DNA of 64,000 nt from Chaenocephalus aceratus. Lineage: Eukaryota; Chordata; Actinopteri; Perciformes; Channichthyidae. Positions within the stretch are counted from its first letter, which is position 1. Every line of letters begins with the position of its first letter. Below the pieces are notes generated by a model that saw only the letters and a list, made by a program, of their open reading frames with translations, did not search any database and was not told where the DNA came from. The stretch covers positions 382,501-446,500 of the forward strand of contig JAMFTG010000065.1 of NCBI GenBank assembly GCA_023974075.1, in the 5' to 3' direction. Shown here piece by piece: positions 1 through 11,067 of the stretch. The translations under genes were made by a program, and so were the position numbers.

Positions 1-326
1 CAAAGTACTTCAGACTAGCTGCACCTCCACCAGCTACCCTGCAGTCTACAAAGTACTTCAGACTAGCTGCTCCTTCACCAGCTACCCTGCAGTCTACAAA
101 GTACCTCAGACTAGCTGCACCTTCACCAGCTACCCTGCAGTCTACAAAGTACTTCAGACTAGCTGCACCTTCACCAGCTACCCTGCAGTCTACAAAGTAC
201 TTCAGACTAGCTGCACCTTCACCAGCTACCCTGCAGTCTACAAAGTACTTCAGACTAGCTGCACCTCCACCAGCTACCCTGCAGTCTACAAAGTACTTCA
301 GACTAGCTGCACCTCCACCAGCTTTG
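1..326. repeat. 48-bp minisatellite, about 6.8 copies
   Basis: Each unit begins CAAAGTACTTCAGACTAGCT and ends in GCAGTCTA, and units repeat every 48 bases. Copies differ at only a few positions (CTCCACC/CTTCACC, CTTCAGA/CCTCAGA), so the array is young or homogenised. It runs off the left edge of the window. Positions 327-480 are unique AT-rich sequence with no recognised feature. Confidence 0.95.
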
Positions 327-479
327 AGAACACTTTCATGATCAATCATTATAAAACATATCATATATATTATTCTGAAATGGACCAATCTGCACAACGA
401 CTACTTTCACTGTCTTTCACTATATTTAGATGAGAATACTTTCTACTTTCACTTGAGGAACATTTTGAATGCAGGACTT

Positions 480-2355
480 TTACTGTAACAGAGTATTCCT
501 TCACTCTGGTACTTCTACTTTTACTCAAGTAATAGATCAGAGTACTTCTACTTTTACTCAAGTACAAGATCTGAGTACTTCTATTTGTACTCAAGTACAC
601 GATCTGAGTACTTCTACTTTTACTCAAGTACAAGATCTGAGTACTTCTACTTTTACTCAAGTACAAGATCTGAGTACTTCTATTTTTACTCAAGTACACA
701 ATCTGAATACTTCTACTTTTACTCAAGTACACGATCTGAGTACTTCTACTTTTACTCAAGTACAAGATCTGAGTCCTTCTACTTTTACTCAAGTACACAT
801 CTGAATACTTCTACTTTTACTCACATACACGATCTGAGTACTTCTACTTTTACTCAAGTACAAGATCTGAGTACTTCTACTTTACTCAAGTACAAGATCT
901 GAGTACTTCTATTTTTACTCAAGTACACAATCTGAATACTTCTACTTTTACTCAAGTACACAATCTGAGTACTTCTACTTTTACTCAAGTACAAGATCTG
1001 AGTACTTCTACTTTTACTCAAGTACACGATCTGAGTACTTCTACTTTTACTCAAGTACAAGACCTGAGTACTTCTACTTTTACTCAAGTACAAGATCTGA
1101 GTACTTCTACGTTTACTCAAGTCAAATATCTGAGTACTTCTACTTTTACTCAAGTACAAGATCTGAGTACTTCTATTTTTACTCAAGTACACGATCTGAG
1201 TACCTTCTACTTTTACTCAAGTACAAGATCTGAGTACTTCTATTTTACTCAAGTACACGATCTGAGTACTTCTACTTTTACTCAAGTACACAATCTGAAT
1301 ACTTCTACTTTTACTCAAGTTACAAGATCTGAGTACTTCTACTTTTTACTCAAGTCAAAGATCTGAATTACTTCTACTTTTACTCAAGTAAAGATCTGAG
1401 TTACTTCTACTTTTACTCAAGTCAAATATCTGAGTACTTCTACTTTTACTCAAGTCAAAGATCTGAATACTTCTACTTTTACTCAATTACACGATCTGAG
1501 TACTTCTACTTTACTCAAGTACAAGATCTGAGTACTTCTACTTTTACTCAAGTACAAGATCTGAGTACTTCTATTTTTACTCAAGTACACAATCTGAATA
1601 CTTCTACGTTTACTCAAGTACACGATCTGAGTACTTCTACTTTTACTCAAGTACAAGATCTGAGTACTTCTACTTTTACTCAAGTACACGATCTGAGTAC
1701 TTCTACTTTTACTCAAGTACAAGATCTGAGTACTTCTACGTTTACTAAGTCAAATATCTGAGTACTTCTACTTTTACTCAAGTACAAGATCTGAGTACTT
1801 CTATTTTTACTCAAGTACACGATCTGAGTACTTCTACTTTACTCAAGTACAAGATCTGAGTACTTCTACTTTTACTCAAGTACAAGATCTGAGTACTTCT
1901 ATTTTTACTCAAGTACACGATCTGAGTACTTCTACTTTTACTCAAGTACAAGATCTGAGTACTTCTATTTTTACTCAAGTACACGATCTGAGTACTTCTA
2001 CTTTTACTCAAGTACACAATCTGAATACTTCTACTTTTACTCAGTACAAGATCTGAGTACTTCTACTTTTACTCAAGTCAAAGATCTGAATACTTCTACT
2101 TTTACTCAAGTACAAGATCTGAGTACTTCTACTTTTACTCAAGTCAATATCTGAGTACTTCTACTTTTACTCAAGTCAAAGATCTGAATACTTCTACTTT
2201 TACTCAATTACACGATCTGAGTACTTCTACTTTTACTCAAGTACACAATCTGGATACTTCTACTTTTACTCAAGTACAAGATCGGAGTACTTCTACTTTT
2301 ACTCAAGTCAAATATCTGAGTATTTCTACTTTTAATCAAGTTCAAAGATCTGAGT
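480..2355. repeat. 33-bp minisatellite, more than 50 copies
   Basis: The unit is GATCTGAGTACTTCTACTTT followed by TACTCAAGTACAA. The period of 33 bases is divisible by three, so any frame without a stop stays open; all open frames here are artefacts. Units vary in a patchy way (CACGAT, CACAAT, CAAATAT, single-base indels), suggesting higher-order amplification. The array stops only about 25 bases before a CAND2 splice acceptor, so it fills the 3' end of that intron. Confidence 0.95.
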
Positions 2356-2380
2356 ACTTCTCCGCTCTCCCTCTCCTCAG

Positions 2381-2520
2381 GTGAAGAGCCTGGTTCTCCC
2401 GAGTCGGCCCGTGTGCTGGCTCTTCTGTGCCTGGGGGAGGTGGGGAGGAGCGGCCGCCTGGGGGCGAGCAAGGAGGTGCAGGGAGTCATCCTGGAGGCCA
2501 TCTCTTCCACCAATGAGGAG
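2381..2520 (+). CDS. cand2: CAND2 exon a
   Basis: The acceptor is CTCTCCTCAG ending at 2380 and the donor is GAG|GTAAAC. After two bases completing a split codon there are 46 codons, starting [21 protein letters not shown] and ending AISSTNEE. This matches the CAND segment around LLALLSLGEVG. No frame problem is seen. Confidence 0.92.
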
Positions 2521-2993
2521 GTAAACACACACACTCCAGAACACAAAATACATGGAGTCAAGTGGCAATACCTTTATCAGAGAATATCAAAACATGGTGC
2601 CTGTCTCCTCTAGCTTCCCACACAAACCAACATGTTATCTACATTTAAAACTTGTTTTCCCGTGGCAAATTCCCTCATACCTTTCTTGCCATTTTACTGT
2701 TTAAACTGAATCAGGATTATTAGTTTCAGACAGTTCAACTTAGAGTCAAGAAGAAGAAGAAGAAGACAGAAGAAGAAGAAGAAGAAGAAGAAGAAGAAGA
2801 AGAGAAGAAGAAGACGAAGAAGAAGAAGAAGAAGAAGAAGAAGAAGAAGAAGAGAAGAAGAAGAAGAAGAAGAAGAAGAAGAGAGAAGAGAAGAAGAAGA
2901 CGTACTTATTAATCCCTAACAGGGACATTTCTTTCTCCACTTGTTGTGTTTACATTACACCACTGAGGATATACCACTCCACACACACAGAGG

Positions 2994-3043
<50 letters not shown>

Positions 3044-6000
3044 GATATACACTCACCACACACAGAAGATATACACTCACACACACAGAGGATATACACG
3101 CACACACACTGAGGATATACACACACACTCACACACACTCACACACAGAGGATATACATACACACACACAGAGGAGATACACAAACAACACACACTCACA
3201 CACACAGAGGATATATCTGCATGTTGAAGAACGAAGCATCAGAAGACGTCGGTGTGTGTTTCCGGTGAGGACGGCCGCGTCCTGCGCTCTGGGCAGCATG
3301 GCGGTGGGCAGGTCTGAGCGACTACCTTCCCTTCCTGCTGACGGAGATCTCCACGCAGCCGAGGAGGCAGTACCTGCTGCTTGAACTCCCTCAAAGAGGT
3401 CATCAGGTGGGTCATGGGGGGTTATTACTAATATAATCCGAGATCGCCCTGCACCGTAAAGAACAAAAACGCCGACTTTTAAACTCCTTGTGGTAAGTAC
3501 CAATGACTCGAGTAAGGGGTTTCTCTTCTGCTGAACATGCGAGCCCTATTGAACACTTCAGAGTCCCGTTTAGATGTTTAAACCAACGGGGTATACTTTT
3601 TACAAAACGTGTTGATTTGAACGATATGTTTTGAAAGTTCAGCTCTGTTTCTCCTCTCCTGCAGCGTTTCAAACTGGCGTTTGATTTTCTCCAAGTGGCA
3701 ATTTCACCAGATTGCTTTTAAACTACGGTAACACTATTTCCCTCCTCTTCCTCCTCTTCCTCCTCTTCCTCAGTGCCTGTGCAGCCTCCAGTCTCTCCCC
3801 CCACGTTGAGTCCATCTGGTCTCTGCTCTTCCAGCACTGCGAGTGTCCGGAGGGAACCAGGAACCTGGTGGCTGAGTGTCTGGGAAAACTGACTTTAGTG
3901 AACGCTGCACAACTCCTGCCTCGACTCAAACAGCAGCTGAGAGCCGGTACGACCCAGTGTGAGGAGGAGACGTGTGTTTAACAAAGAGGGCACTTACTTC
4001 TTTACTGTACTTAAACACATGTTTCTGGAATCAGAACTTTACTCCACTACTTCGGACCACTTTTTACTTCTACTTCTCACATGTTGAACTCAAATACCTG
4101 TACTTTCTACTTCGTACATGTTGAACACAGGTATTTTCAGACTAAAGGAACCAGCTGTTTGGAAAATGAGAGAAGTAGAAAGTACAGGTATTTGTACTTT
4201 CTACTTCTTACATGTTGAACTCAAATACCTGTACTTTCTACTTCTTACATGTTGAACTCAAATACCTGTACTTTCTACTTCTTACATGTTGAACTCAAAT
4301 ACCTGTACTTTCTACTTCTCACATGTTGAACTCAAATACCTGTACTTTCTACTTCTCACATGTTGAACTCAAATACCTGTACTTTCTACTTCTTACATGT
4401 TGAACTCAAATACCTGTACTTTCTACTTCTTACATGATGAACTCAAATACCTGTACTTTCTACTTCTCACATGTTGAACTCAAATACCTGTACTTTCTAC
4501 TTCTCACATGTTGAACACAAATACCTGTACTTTCTACTTCTTACATGATGAACTCAAATACCTGTACTTTCTATTTCTCACATGTTGAACTCAAATACCT
4601 GTACTTTCTACTTCTTACATGTTGAACTCAAATACCTGTACTTTCTACTTCTTACATGATGAACTCAAATACCTGTACTTTCTACTTCTCACATGTTGAA
4701 CTCAAATACCTGTACTTTCTATTTCTCTCATGTTGAACTCAAATACCTGTACTTTCTATTTCTCTCATGTTGAACTCAAATACCTGTACTTTCTACTTCT
4801 TACATGTTGAACTCAAATACCTGTACTTTCTACTTCTCACATGTTGAACACAAATACCTGTACTTTCTACTTCTTACATGATGAACTCAAATACCTGTAC
4901 TTTCTACTTCTCACATGTTGAACTCAAATACCTGTACTTTCTATTTCTCTCATGTTGAACTCAAATACCTGTACTTTCTATTTCTCTCATGTTGAACTCA
5001 AATACCTGTACTTTCTACTTCTTACATGTTGAACTCAAATACCTGTACTTTCTACTTCTCACATGTTGAACACAAATACCTGTACTTTCTACTTCTTACA
5101 TGATGAACTCAAATACCTGTACTTTCTACTTCTCACATGTTGAACTCAATACCTGTACTTTCTTTTCTCTCATGTTGAACTCAAATACCTGTACTTTCTA
5201 CTTCTCACATGTTGAACACAAATACCTGTACTTTCTACTTCTCTCATGTTGAACACAAATACCTGTACTTTCTACTTCTCACATGTTGAACACAAATACC
5301 TGTACTTTCTATTTCTCTCATGTTGAACTCAAATACCTGTACTTTCTACTTCTCTCATGTTGAACTCAAATACCTGTACTTTCTACTTCTCTCATGTTGA
5401 ACTCAAATACCTGTACTTTCTACTTCTCTCATGTTGAACTCAAATACCTGTACTTTCTACTTCTCTCATTTCCCAAACAGCTGGTTCCTTTAGTCTGAAT
5501 GTGTGTTGGTGCGTGATCATTATTCTTTAGAGTCACTGCGTGCCTATTGGTTGGAACACGATCCGTGTATCCATCACTTCCTGGTCTTCTCTAAAGAAGA
5601 GGGACCAATGGAAACGTTGTCATGTTGCCGTTGGTCACCATGGAAACATTCATTAGCTAACAATGACATTATTGTTCTATTAATATAGAGGGAGGTCAGG
5701 TACTCTTTAAAGCAGCTGCTAGCTATGGGTACTTTCTACTGAAGTACACTTCAAATCATTCTACTTGAGTAAAAAAGTTTAGTCAGTACTTCTACTTTTA
5801 CCAGAGTATTTTTAAACACGAGTATCTGTACTTCTACTTGAGTAAAGGATGTGTACTTGTACCCTCTCTGAAAGAGGGAAGTGTAACTTAACTCTCACAT
5901 AGATAAAGTGTGTATCCAAAGACAGTCGGACACAATGAAACCATTAAAGCTGAAAAGCACGTTTCTATCAGGCTTTATATCGAGTCCTGGATTAAAGACG

Positions 6001-9000
6001 TAAGGTAACGCAATGATAGTTTATTTATATAGCACCTTTCAACACAAGGCAATCCAAAGTGCTTCATGAAAAACATTTAGAGCATTAAGAAATACTTCTA
6101 CTTTTTACTATTTTCAACCAGATTTAGCCATTTTCTAATGTTTGCTCCCTGAAGTCAATACATGGTTTCCTGATAGAAATCCAAAGCCGTGTTGTTGGTA
6201 CTCATAGTACGCAGACCAACAACAAACAATAAAGAAACAGTGCCAGTATGTAAAGAAAACTGGCATTTAAAGGGCAACGTGATGCTCTATCTTACAGCTT
6301 TAATTACTTTTCATATTAAGATTTTGCGTTACAAAATATTCAATAAACTTTAACAAAATTACATCTCAGAAAATAAATGAGGGAAAAAACAGTTTTAGGT
6401 ACGAAGAAATGGTAAACATAATATGTTTTTTCTGCAGATAATATTTCTGTACTTCACTAAAGTGAGAATTTGAATATAGGATTCTCACTTGTTAAGGAGT
6501 ATTTTGACTTTACTGTGTTGGTACCTTTACTGCAGTGAAGCATCTGAATACTTCTTTCACCACTGCAAACACCTCAGGGTTTTTGACTCTGAAAGACAGT
6601 GTTAAAGTTACAAAACAATGCATTTAACATCTTATACTGTGGTATGGGGATGATGTTAGTGTTCAGTATTTCTAAAATAACAAAGACAGCAGTAATAATA
6701 CCCCCCCCCCCCCCCCACAGGCTCTCCTCTGGCTCGCAGCATGGTGGTGACGGCTGTGAAATTCACTATCGTCGATCATCCTTCTCCAATAGACGCTCTG
6801 CTGAAGGACTGCATAGGTACCACACACACACACACACACACACACTTGAAATAACAGTAAAAAAAACAGTAAAAAAGATATTCTTCAATAACGGTTTATT
6901 TTCTTCTTTTTTTAATAGATATATATTTTTTAAAGCCTAGTTAAGAATATATGTATATGCAAGTCTGTGTGTATGTATACATTTATGTGTGTGTGTGCGT
7001 ATTAGCCAGTGGGTAAATATACATTATATTTACACACTGTCTTAAACGCTAGATTATTTTATTGTATATTTCTCATGTTTTGTTATGTTTAAAACATGTA
7101 GGCGATAATACAACTTACCTTGCCTCTTCCCAATAAAAATATACAAAAAAAGGAAATTAAAATGATTTGATTCCCAAGCCGACCAAACATTCCAGGCAAT
7201 GTCTCCCCTCTGTCTCCCCCGCTCACTCTAAGATCTACAATAAAAACCCTCTGGCCCAAAAATACTTTTTAAAAATGCTGTGTGTTTGTCAGGTGACTTC
7301 CTTCAGACCCTGCAGGACGACGACCTGAACGTGCGGCGCGTCTCCCTGGTGATGTTTAACTCTGCCGCTCACAACAAGCCGTCTCTCATCCGCGGTCTCC
7401 TAGCAACAGTGCTGCCTCATCTGTACAGAGAGACCCAGATCAGGAAGGACCTCATCAGAGAGGTAACTTTTAAAGGGGCCCTATGTGCCTTACCTGTGAC
7501 ATGTTTCCATGCTTTAATGTTAAAAATGTCTCTATTTTCCTTAGCCTATCATTTACATGGACAAAAACCTTTATATCAGGGAAAGGAAAACCCCCAAAAG
7601 CATAAACGGGCCTCTTTAATATAAAAAGGATATTTCTGATGCTTGTATTTCGGTGCTGAATCCTGTTTGTTCTCTGCAGGTGGAGATGGGTCCGTTCAAA
7701 CACACGGTGGACGACGGTCTGGACGTCCGTAAGGCTGCGTTCGAGTGCATGTACACTCTGCTGGACAGCTGCATGGAGGGCTGGACGTCCTGCTGTTCCT
7801 GGACCACGTGGAGGAGGGACTCAAAGATCACTACGACATCAGGGTGGGTGCAACACATTGAGGAAGTACAATTATAAAAGATCTGCTTCTTAAATACAAC
7901 CACGCCAACTTTTAAACAGCATCCTGAAAAACTCATAGTAGCTTACAATACAATATGCACAAATCAGAATCGGAATATTTTATTTATTGAAGGACAAATT
8001 GGATTTTTGCTCCTCAACACCAAACAAAACATTTCTATAAAAATGTGAAGTTAAAGTAAAAATGTGCAATAAAAGGATAAAATTAAATAAAGGAGAAAAT
8101 ACATATTTATGAGAAGGTAAAGTACAAATGTACAAATTGTACAATATATAATTACAACATATGTAATACATGTGAATTAAAAGAAGAAGCCGTAGGAATA
8201 ACAAGGTTCAAAAGACCATGACGAATTAATGAGACGTTAATAAAAACCGAAGAAAGCAAGAAAAATATATTAAATCAAATAATGAATAAAGACAAACGTA
8301 TAAAATTAAATAGAAATGTGAGTTAAAGCCAATACAATAGTACAGAATTAAAGAAGATACAATTATAATCAGAACCAACGACTGACCAATGAGAACGAGT
8401 ATAATAAAATATGATAAAATAATAATTAAGTCCAGAAATCGACAATACTGAAAGCGACACCTAAGAGGAATATTAATAAACTATGTTTAGTTTTAAAGGA
8501 CGATAGCGTTGGAGCCGGTTGGAGCTAACACACAGATTAACTCCCAGCTGGTGTTGTGTTCAGGTGCAGGAAGAGTTCATGTTGATGTCTGTGTGAAGTA
8601 GATCTATCAATAGTCTCTTGAACTCATAAATGTTTTCTATGCTAAGTTATATTTATTTAAGCCTCAGGATCAAACGGCCATGCTCCCAAGCCGAAGCTTC
8701 AACCACTTTCTCCGCAACACTACACACCCAGCTCAACAATCCCAAGGGACCCGCCGCTAAAACCTACCAGGGAAACTCCGCACTGCTCCACATACAACGC
8801 ACCGACGAACCCACACCTGTCAACAGCTGACAACGGCTAAGCACAAGTGGCAAGCACTCTCCCGAAATATAATACCAAACAAATCAAAGCCTCACAAAGT
8901 AATGTAATCAGTCCCCAAACAACGATCTGAAATATAATTCCCACATGCGGCCTAATGAGCCGAAACACAGAAACCGGCTCCCAACACATTTTACACACGC

Positions 9001-10308
9001 GCACCACACACAAATCTTACCTATCCGTTGCTGTAGTACAGATAAGAGAAGCGGACGAGCCCCCATCTGTCATGGCCTGGCTCTTGACCATAACGACAAG
9101 TGTGGAAAGGACAAGAATATATATAAGAAAATATATTTATTAACCAGAACTCAACAGGAACCAAAACTAACATAAAGGCAAAAGTATAAGCGAGAGTGGC
9201 CGCTCCCAGAACAGGTCCTCCGCGGAGAGAGAGATCGAGACTCTGGCTCAGGCCTTTGAATCCTCCGGTGCCAGCAGCCACTGTGTCTACTTCCTCTTTC
9301 TCTGTGTTCCTGCAGATGTTGACGTTCCTGATGTTGGCCCGCCTCGCCTCTCTGTGTCCTGCAGCCGTTCTGCAGAGACTGGACCGACTGATCGAGCCTC
9401 TCAAAGCCACCTGCACCACCAAGGTACCGGCCCCATATTCATATAAGGATTCATATAAATGCTAAGGTATGACTCTGCAAGGGCAGGAATTGACACAGCT
9501 TTTCCAGCTTCATGTTTAAATGTATTTATAAATCCATAGACTACTATATTGCAACAATAGATACTCTTACTATGGTCAATGTTCGTATAACTAAATTAGA
9601 AAGAAAACTTTAACATTCATGTTCACAATAATACTCATTCCTTTACAAGAGCTTTACATGGGGCAGATAGTGTTTACATATTTACAATGTATCCTTTGTG
9701 TGTTCATTCTGATAAAATATATAATGCAAAGTGTAAATGCAGTTTCCAGAAGTAAAAAGCTAACGTTAGGCTGTTAAGGAACTACAGCGGTCACATGACT
9801 TCACGTCACCAACGCTAAGCTAAAGGCGGCTAAAGTTGGGCGTGATGACGCCTAATTTAGACACTTGTTAGCAACCACCGTTTTTAAATCCACCAGTTGG
9901 GTAATTACTGACGTATTTTATGTCGTAGAGTAAAAATGTCTTCAGCTTGTGTAACCACAGACATTATTTCAGGCTAACAACCAGAAACGTGCCTGCACCA
10001 CTCTATAATGCATACTCAGGACTACACTTAGCATGAGACGAGTTCCCCTCCTCACCGCAGTGACTCTCCTCCTGCAGGTGAAGGCGGGATCGGTGAAGCA
10101 GGAGTTTGAGAAGCAGGAGGAGCTTCGGCGCTCTGCGATGCGTGCCGTCGCCGCCCTGCTGGCAGTGCCCGAGGTGGAGCGCAGCCCCAGCATGGCCGAC
10201 TTCGCAAACCAGATCAGAACCAACGCAGACATGGCCTCCATCTACCAGAGCGTCCAGGGGGGGGAGGGGGGCGGCATCGGGCCCGCAGAGAGCATGGACA
10301 TGAGCTAG
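2381..10308 (+). CDS. cand2: CAND2-like cullin-associated NEDD8-dissociated protein, C-terminal eight coding exons
   Basis: CAND proteins are all-HEAT-repeat solenoids that wrap un-neddylated cullin-RBX1 and drive exchange of F-box/SKP1 modules. The eight exons encode about 405 residues of the C-terminal HEAT repeats, roughly the last third of a ~1,230-residue family. Recognisable blocks in order are [89 protein letters not shown] and [40 protein letters not shown] and the RLIEPL block favour CAND2 over CAND1 from family knowledge; a CAND1 duplicate is not excluded. Intron phases fit between all exons only if two one-base insertions in exon 2 and one one-base deletion in exon 6 are discounted, and exon 2 lacks an AG acceptor. 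The cause may be assembly indels or decay. Upstream exons lie outside the window. Confidence 0.9.
2746..2901. repeat. (GAA)n-type microsatellite in a CAND2 intron
   Basis: Nearly pure AAG/GAA triplets with scattered GAGA interruptions. It lies in the intron between exons a and b. It is followed at about 2901-2937 by a short AT-rich piece with TTAATCCCTAACAGGGACAT, which resembles interspersed pieces near 17,085 and 54,205. Confidence 0.95.
2978..3214. repeat. CA-rich compound microsatellite with AGAGGATATACAC units
   Basis: A pure (CA)n run at about 2998-3039 is followed by several imperfect units of AGAGGATATACA plus CACACA. The array ends about 50 bases before CAND2 exon b. Open frames on either strand are low-complexity artefacts. 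Confidence 0.93.
3265..3406 (+). CDS. cand2: CAND2 exon b, two frameshifts and non-AG acceptor
   Basis: Encodes [19 protein letters not shown], then after one extra base [19 protein letters not shown], then after a second extra base NSLKEVI. The first insertion is in GAGCGACTACC near 3320. The second is in CTGCTTGAACTCC near 3382. The exon is 142 nt; 140 fits the flanking phases. The base pair before GTGAGG is CG (TTTCCG), not AG. The donor CATCAG|GTGGGT is normal. Confidence 0.85.
3774..3946 (+). CDS. cand2: CAND2 exon c
   Basis: A polypyrimidine tract of CCTCTT units ends in CAG at 3773, and the donor is GCCG|GTACGA. The exon encodes [20 protein letters not shown] and then a segment ending [12 protein letters not shown]. 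It is 173 nt and phase-compatible with both neighbours, with no frame problem. Confidence 0.92.
4061..5480. repeat. 37-bp minisatellite inside a CAND2 intron, about 37 copies
   Basis: The unit is ATGTTGAACTCAAATACCTG plus TACTTTCTACTTCTCAC, repeating every 37 bases. Variants (CTTAC/CTCAC/CTCTC, TTGAACA/TTGAACT, ATGATG) recur in blocks, which points to amplification of multi-unit segments. The left part is interrupted at 4136-4190 by an inverted copy of the sequence that closes the array at about 5466-5500. Confidence 0.95.
4136..5503. mobile_element. Foldback element enclosing the 37-bp array
   Basis: The left arm TCAGACTAAAGGAACCAGCT followed by GTTTGGAAAATGAGAGAAGTAG (4138-4180) is the reverse complement of the right arm at about 5460-5500 (ACTTCTCTCATTTCCCAAAC then AGCTGGTTCCTTTAGTCTGA). 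The termini suggest a small inverted-repeat transposon whose interior expanded into the minisatellite. No transposase is present. No target duplication could be confirmed. Confidence 0.6.
5504..6720. other. Remainder of CAND2 intron c-d, no gene
   Basis: Positions 5740-5870 resemble the CTACTTGAGTAAA-rich sequence of the minisatellites. Positions 6014-6110 (TTTATTTATATAGCACCTTT and AAGGCAATCCAAAGTGCTTC) match a common fish short interspersed repeat. The rest is AT-rich. The intron ends in a 16-C run before CACAG at 6720. Confidence 0.6.
6721..6816 (+). CDS. cand2: CAND2 exon d
   Basis: The acceptor is C-run plus CACAG, and the donor is GCATAG|GTACCA. The exon encodes [20 protein letters not shown] and [10 protein letters not shown]. 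It is 96 nt with phases 1 and 1 matching exons c and e. Confidence 0.92.
7293..7462 (+). CDS. cand2: CAND2 exon e
   Basis: The acceptor is TTTGTCAG and the donor is AGAGAG|GTAACT. The exon encodes [20 protein letters not shown], then [19 protein letters not shown], ending QIRKDLIRE. This is the most conserved CAND block in the window. No frame problem is seen. Confidence 0.94.
7680..7843 (+). CDS. cand2: CAND2 exon f, one-base deletion
   Basis: The acceptor is TTCTCTGCAG and the donor is ATCAGG|GTGGGT. It reads [20 protein letters not shown] and [14 protein letters not shown], then loses frame at GAGGGCTGG near 7780. One more G gives the family's [20 protein letters not shown]. Length is 164 nt; 165 fits. 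The error lies in a G run. Confidence 0.9.
7844..9315. other. CAND2 intron f-g with repeat debris
   Basis: 7,960-8,480 is AT-rich with AAATAAA and TATAAT strings and no recognisable product. 8,600-9,050 is GC-richer sequence with no clear frame, probably the internal part of the retroelement described next. No RNA gene was found. Confidence 0.5.
9053..9245 (-). mobile_element. LTR retroelement fragment with tRNA-Pro-like primer site
   Basis: On the minus strand TGGGGGCTCGTCC (9053-9065) is a 13-base match to the tRNA-Pro primer site seen intact at 14,832-14,849. Two bases beyond it an LTR-like start TGTCATGGCC lies at 9068. The right end of the putative LTR is not clear and may be truncated before CAND2 exon g. 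No coding frame is preserved. Confidence 0.45.
9316..9423 (+). CDS. cand2: CAND2 exon g
   Basis: The acceptor is TGTTCCTGCAG and the donor is ACCAAG|GTACCG. It is exactly 36 codons: [20 protein letters not shown] followed by [16 protein letters not shown]. It is in frame with both neighbours. Confidence 0.94.
9424..10077. other. CAND2 intron g-h, nothing recognised
   Basis: Mostly AT-rich sequence. 9,760-9,960 (GCTAACGTTAGGCTGTTAAG, CACATGACTTCACGTCACC) resembles 37,190-37,250 and is likely an interspersed repeat. There is no gene. Confidence 0.5.
10078..10308 (+). CDS. cand2: CAND2 last coding exon
   Basis: The acceptor is CTCCTCCTGCAG. It encodes [20 protein letters not shown], then [20 protein letters not shown], and ends in a Gly-rich [16 protein letters not shown] before TAG at 10,306-10,308. 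The terminal ESMDMS matches the family's ESM/DSM-type tail. The Gly stretch comes from a G run and may be length-variable. Confidence 0.93.
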   Translation: MKAGSVKQEFEKQEELRRSAMRAVAALLAVPEVERSPSMADFANQIRTNADMASIYQSVQGGEGGGIGPAESMDMS

Positions 10309-10327
10309 AATTGGGGGTGTTTTATTT

Positions 10328-10760
10328 TAAAGGTCACCTATTATGCAAAATCCACTTGTTGACGTCTCTTATACATAAACATGTGTCCCCTCTTTGGAAA
10401 GCTGATCAGATTTTGGCCACTTTATGATGTCATAACGATGTGTTGTCTTGTGTATCCATTAGCCAATCAGCAACAAGGTACCCCCCCCCCCCCCTTATCC
10501 CCTGAATCTCCTCTAGAGCTCCATTGAGTTCTTTGTAACCAAATGTCTCTCAGAGGGGCGTGGGGAGGGGCTCCTTGTCTTCATCTAACGTAACAGACAG
10601 AGAATCAGCACTTTGGAAACAGGGCTGAAACAGAGGGGATTATGGGTAATGCTGCAATGATCTGTTTGGTGTTTGGAGCCAAACACTTCAAAGACATGTT
10701 TTGTTTATATCTGAGAGCTATAATATATTGATGAAGAACAGTATGATAGGGGACCTTTAA
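10328..10760. mobile_element. MITE in the CAND2 3' UTR
   Basis: The ends are TTAAAGGTCACCTATTATGC and the near reverse complement ATGATAGGGGACCTTTAA. A second copy of the same family is at 26,367-26,883. It has no coding capacity. If the poly(A) signal at 10,966 is used, this element is transcribed as 3' UTR. Confidence 0.8.
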
Positions 10761-10965
10761 CGTTTTATACATAGATATGAGACTTTTTAAAGGAGCACAA
10801 TGCTGTTCTAATTTCTTATACGATCACGGGTGTATTTAAAAAACATAGGCTTTTTCGTGCGGATTTCCTTAAAAATATATTTAATGATTGACACTGTGGA
10901 CTACATTGTTTTTTCCCCCACTGTTTTATTTATGGTCAGAATTTAGTTCAATTGAGTTCACATGA

Positions 10966-10971
10966 AATAAA
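10966..10971 (+). terminator. cand2: Candidate CAND2 poly(A) signal AATAAA
   Basis: This canonical hexamer lies about 660 bases after the stop codon and is followed by a GT-rich stretch (TGTGTGTGGGTGGAGTGTG). It is the best-supported transcript end here; usage is inferred. Confidence 0.65.
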
Positions 10972-11067
10972 GTCGGAGAAACACTGTGTGTGGGTGGAGT
11001 GTGCGTCTGATTAACACCAGATATAAAACACTCACAGGACTCTAGTTTTAATCATCGTGCAGATTCT

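Noticed and set aside
370..2017. Several long open frames rich in YLSKSRSTQI or FTQVQDLST repeats
   Set aside because: They arise from the 33-bp minisatellite, whose period is divisible by three; both strands are open with no codon bias or start context.
2746..2940. Ser/Leu/Phe-rich open frame
   Set aside because: Translation of a (GAA)n/(TTC)n array.
1..5480. Regular repeats considered as a CRISPR array
   Set aside because: Units are contiguous without unique spacers, the host is a vertebrate, and no cas genes are present.
7280..7624. Single 114-codon frame starting ATG at 7,280
   Set aside because: It merges intron sequence with CAND2 exon e; the splice sites at 7,292 and 7,463 define the real coding part.
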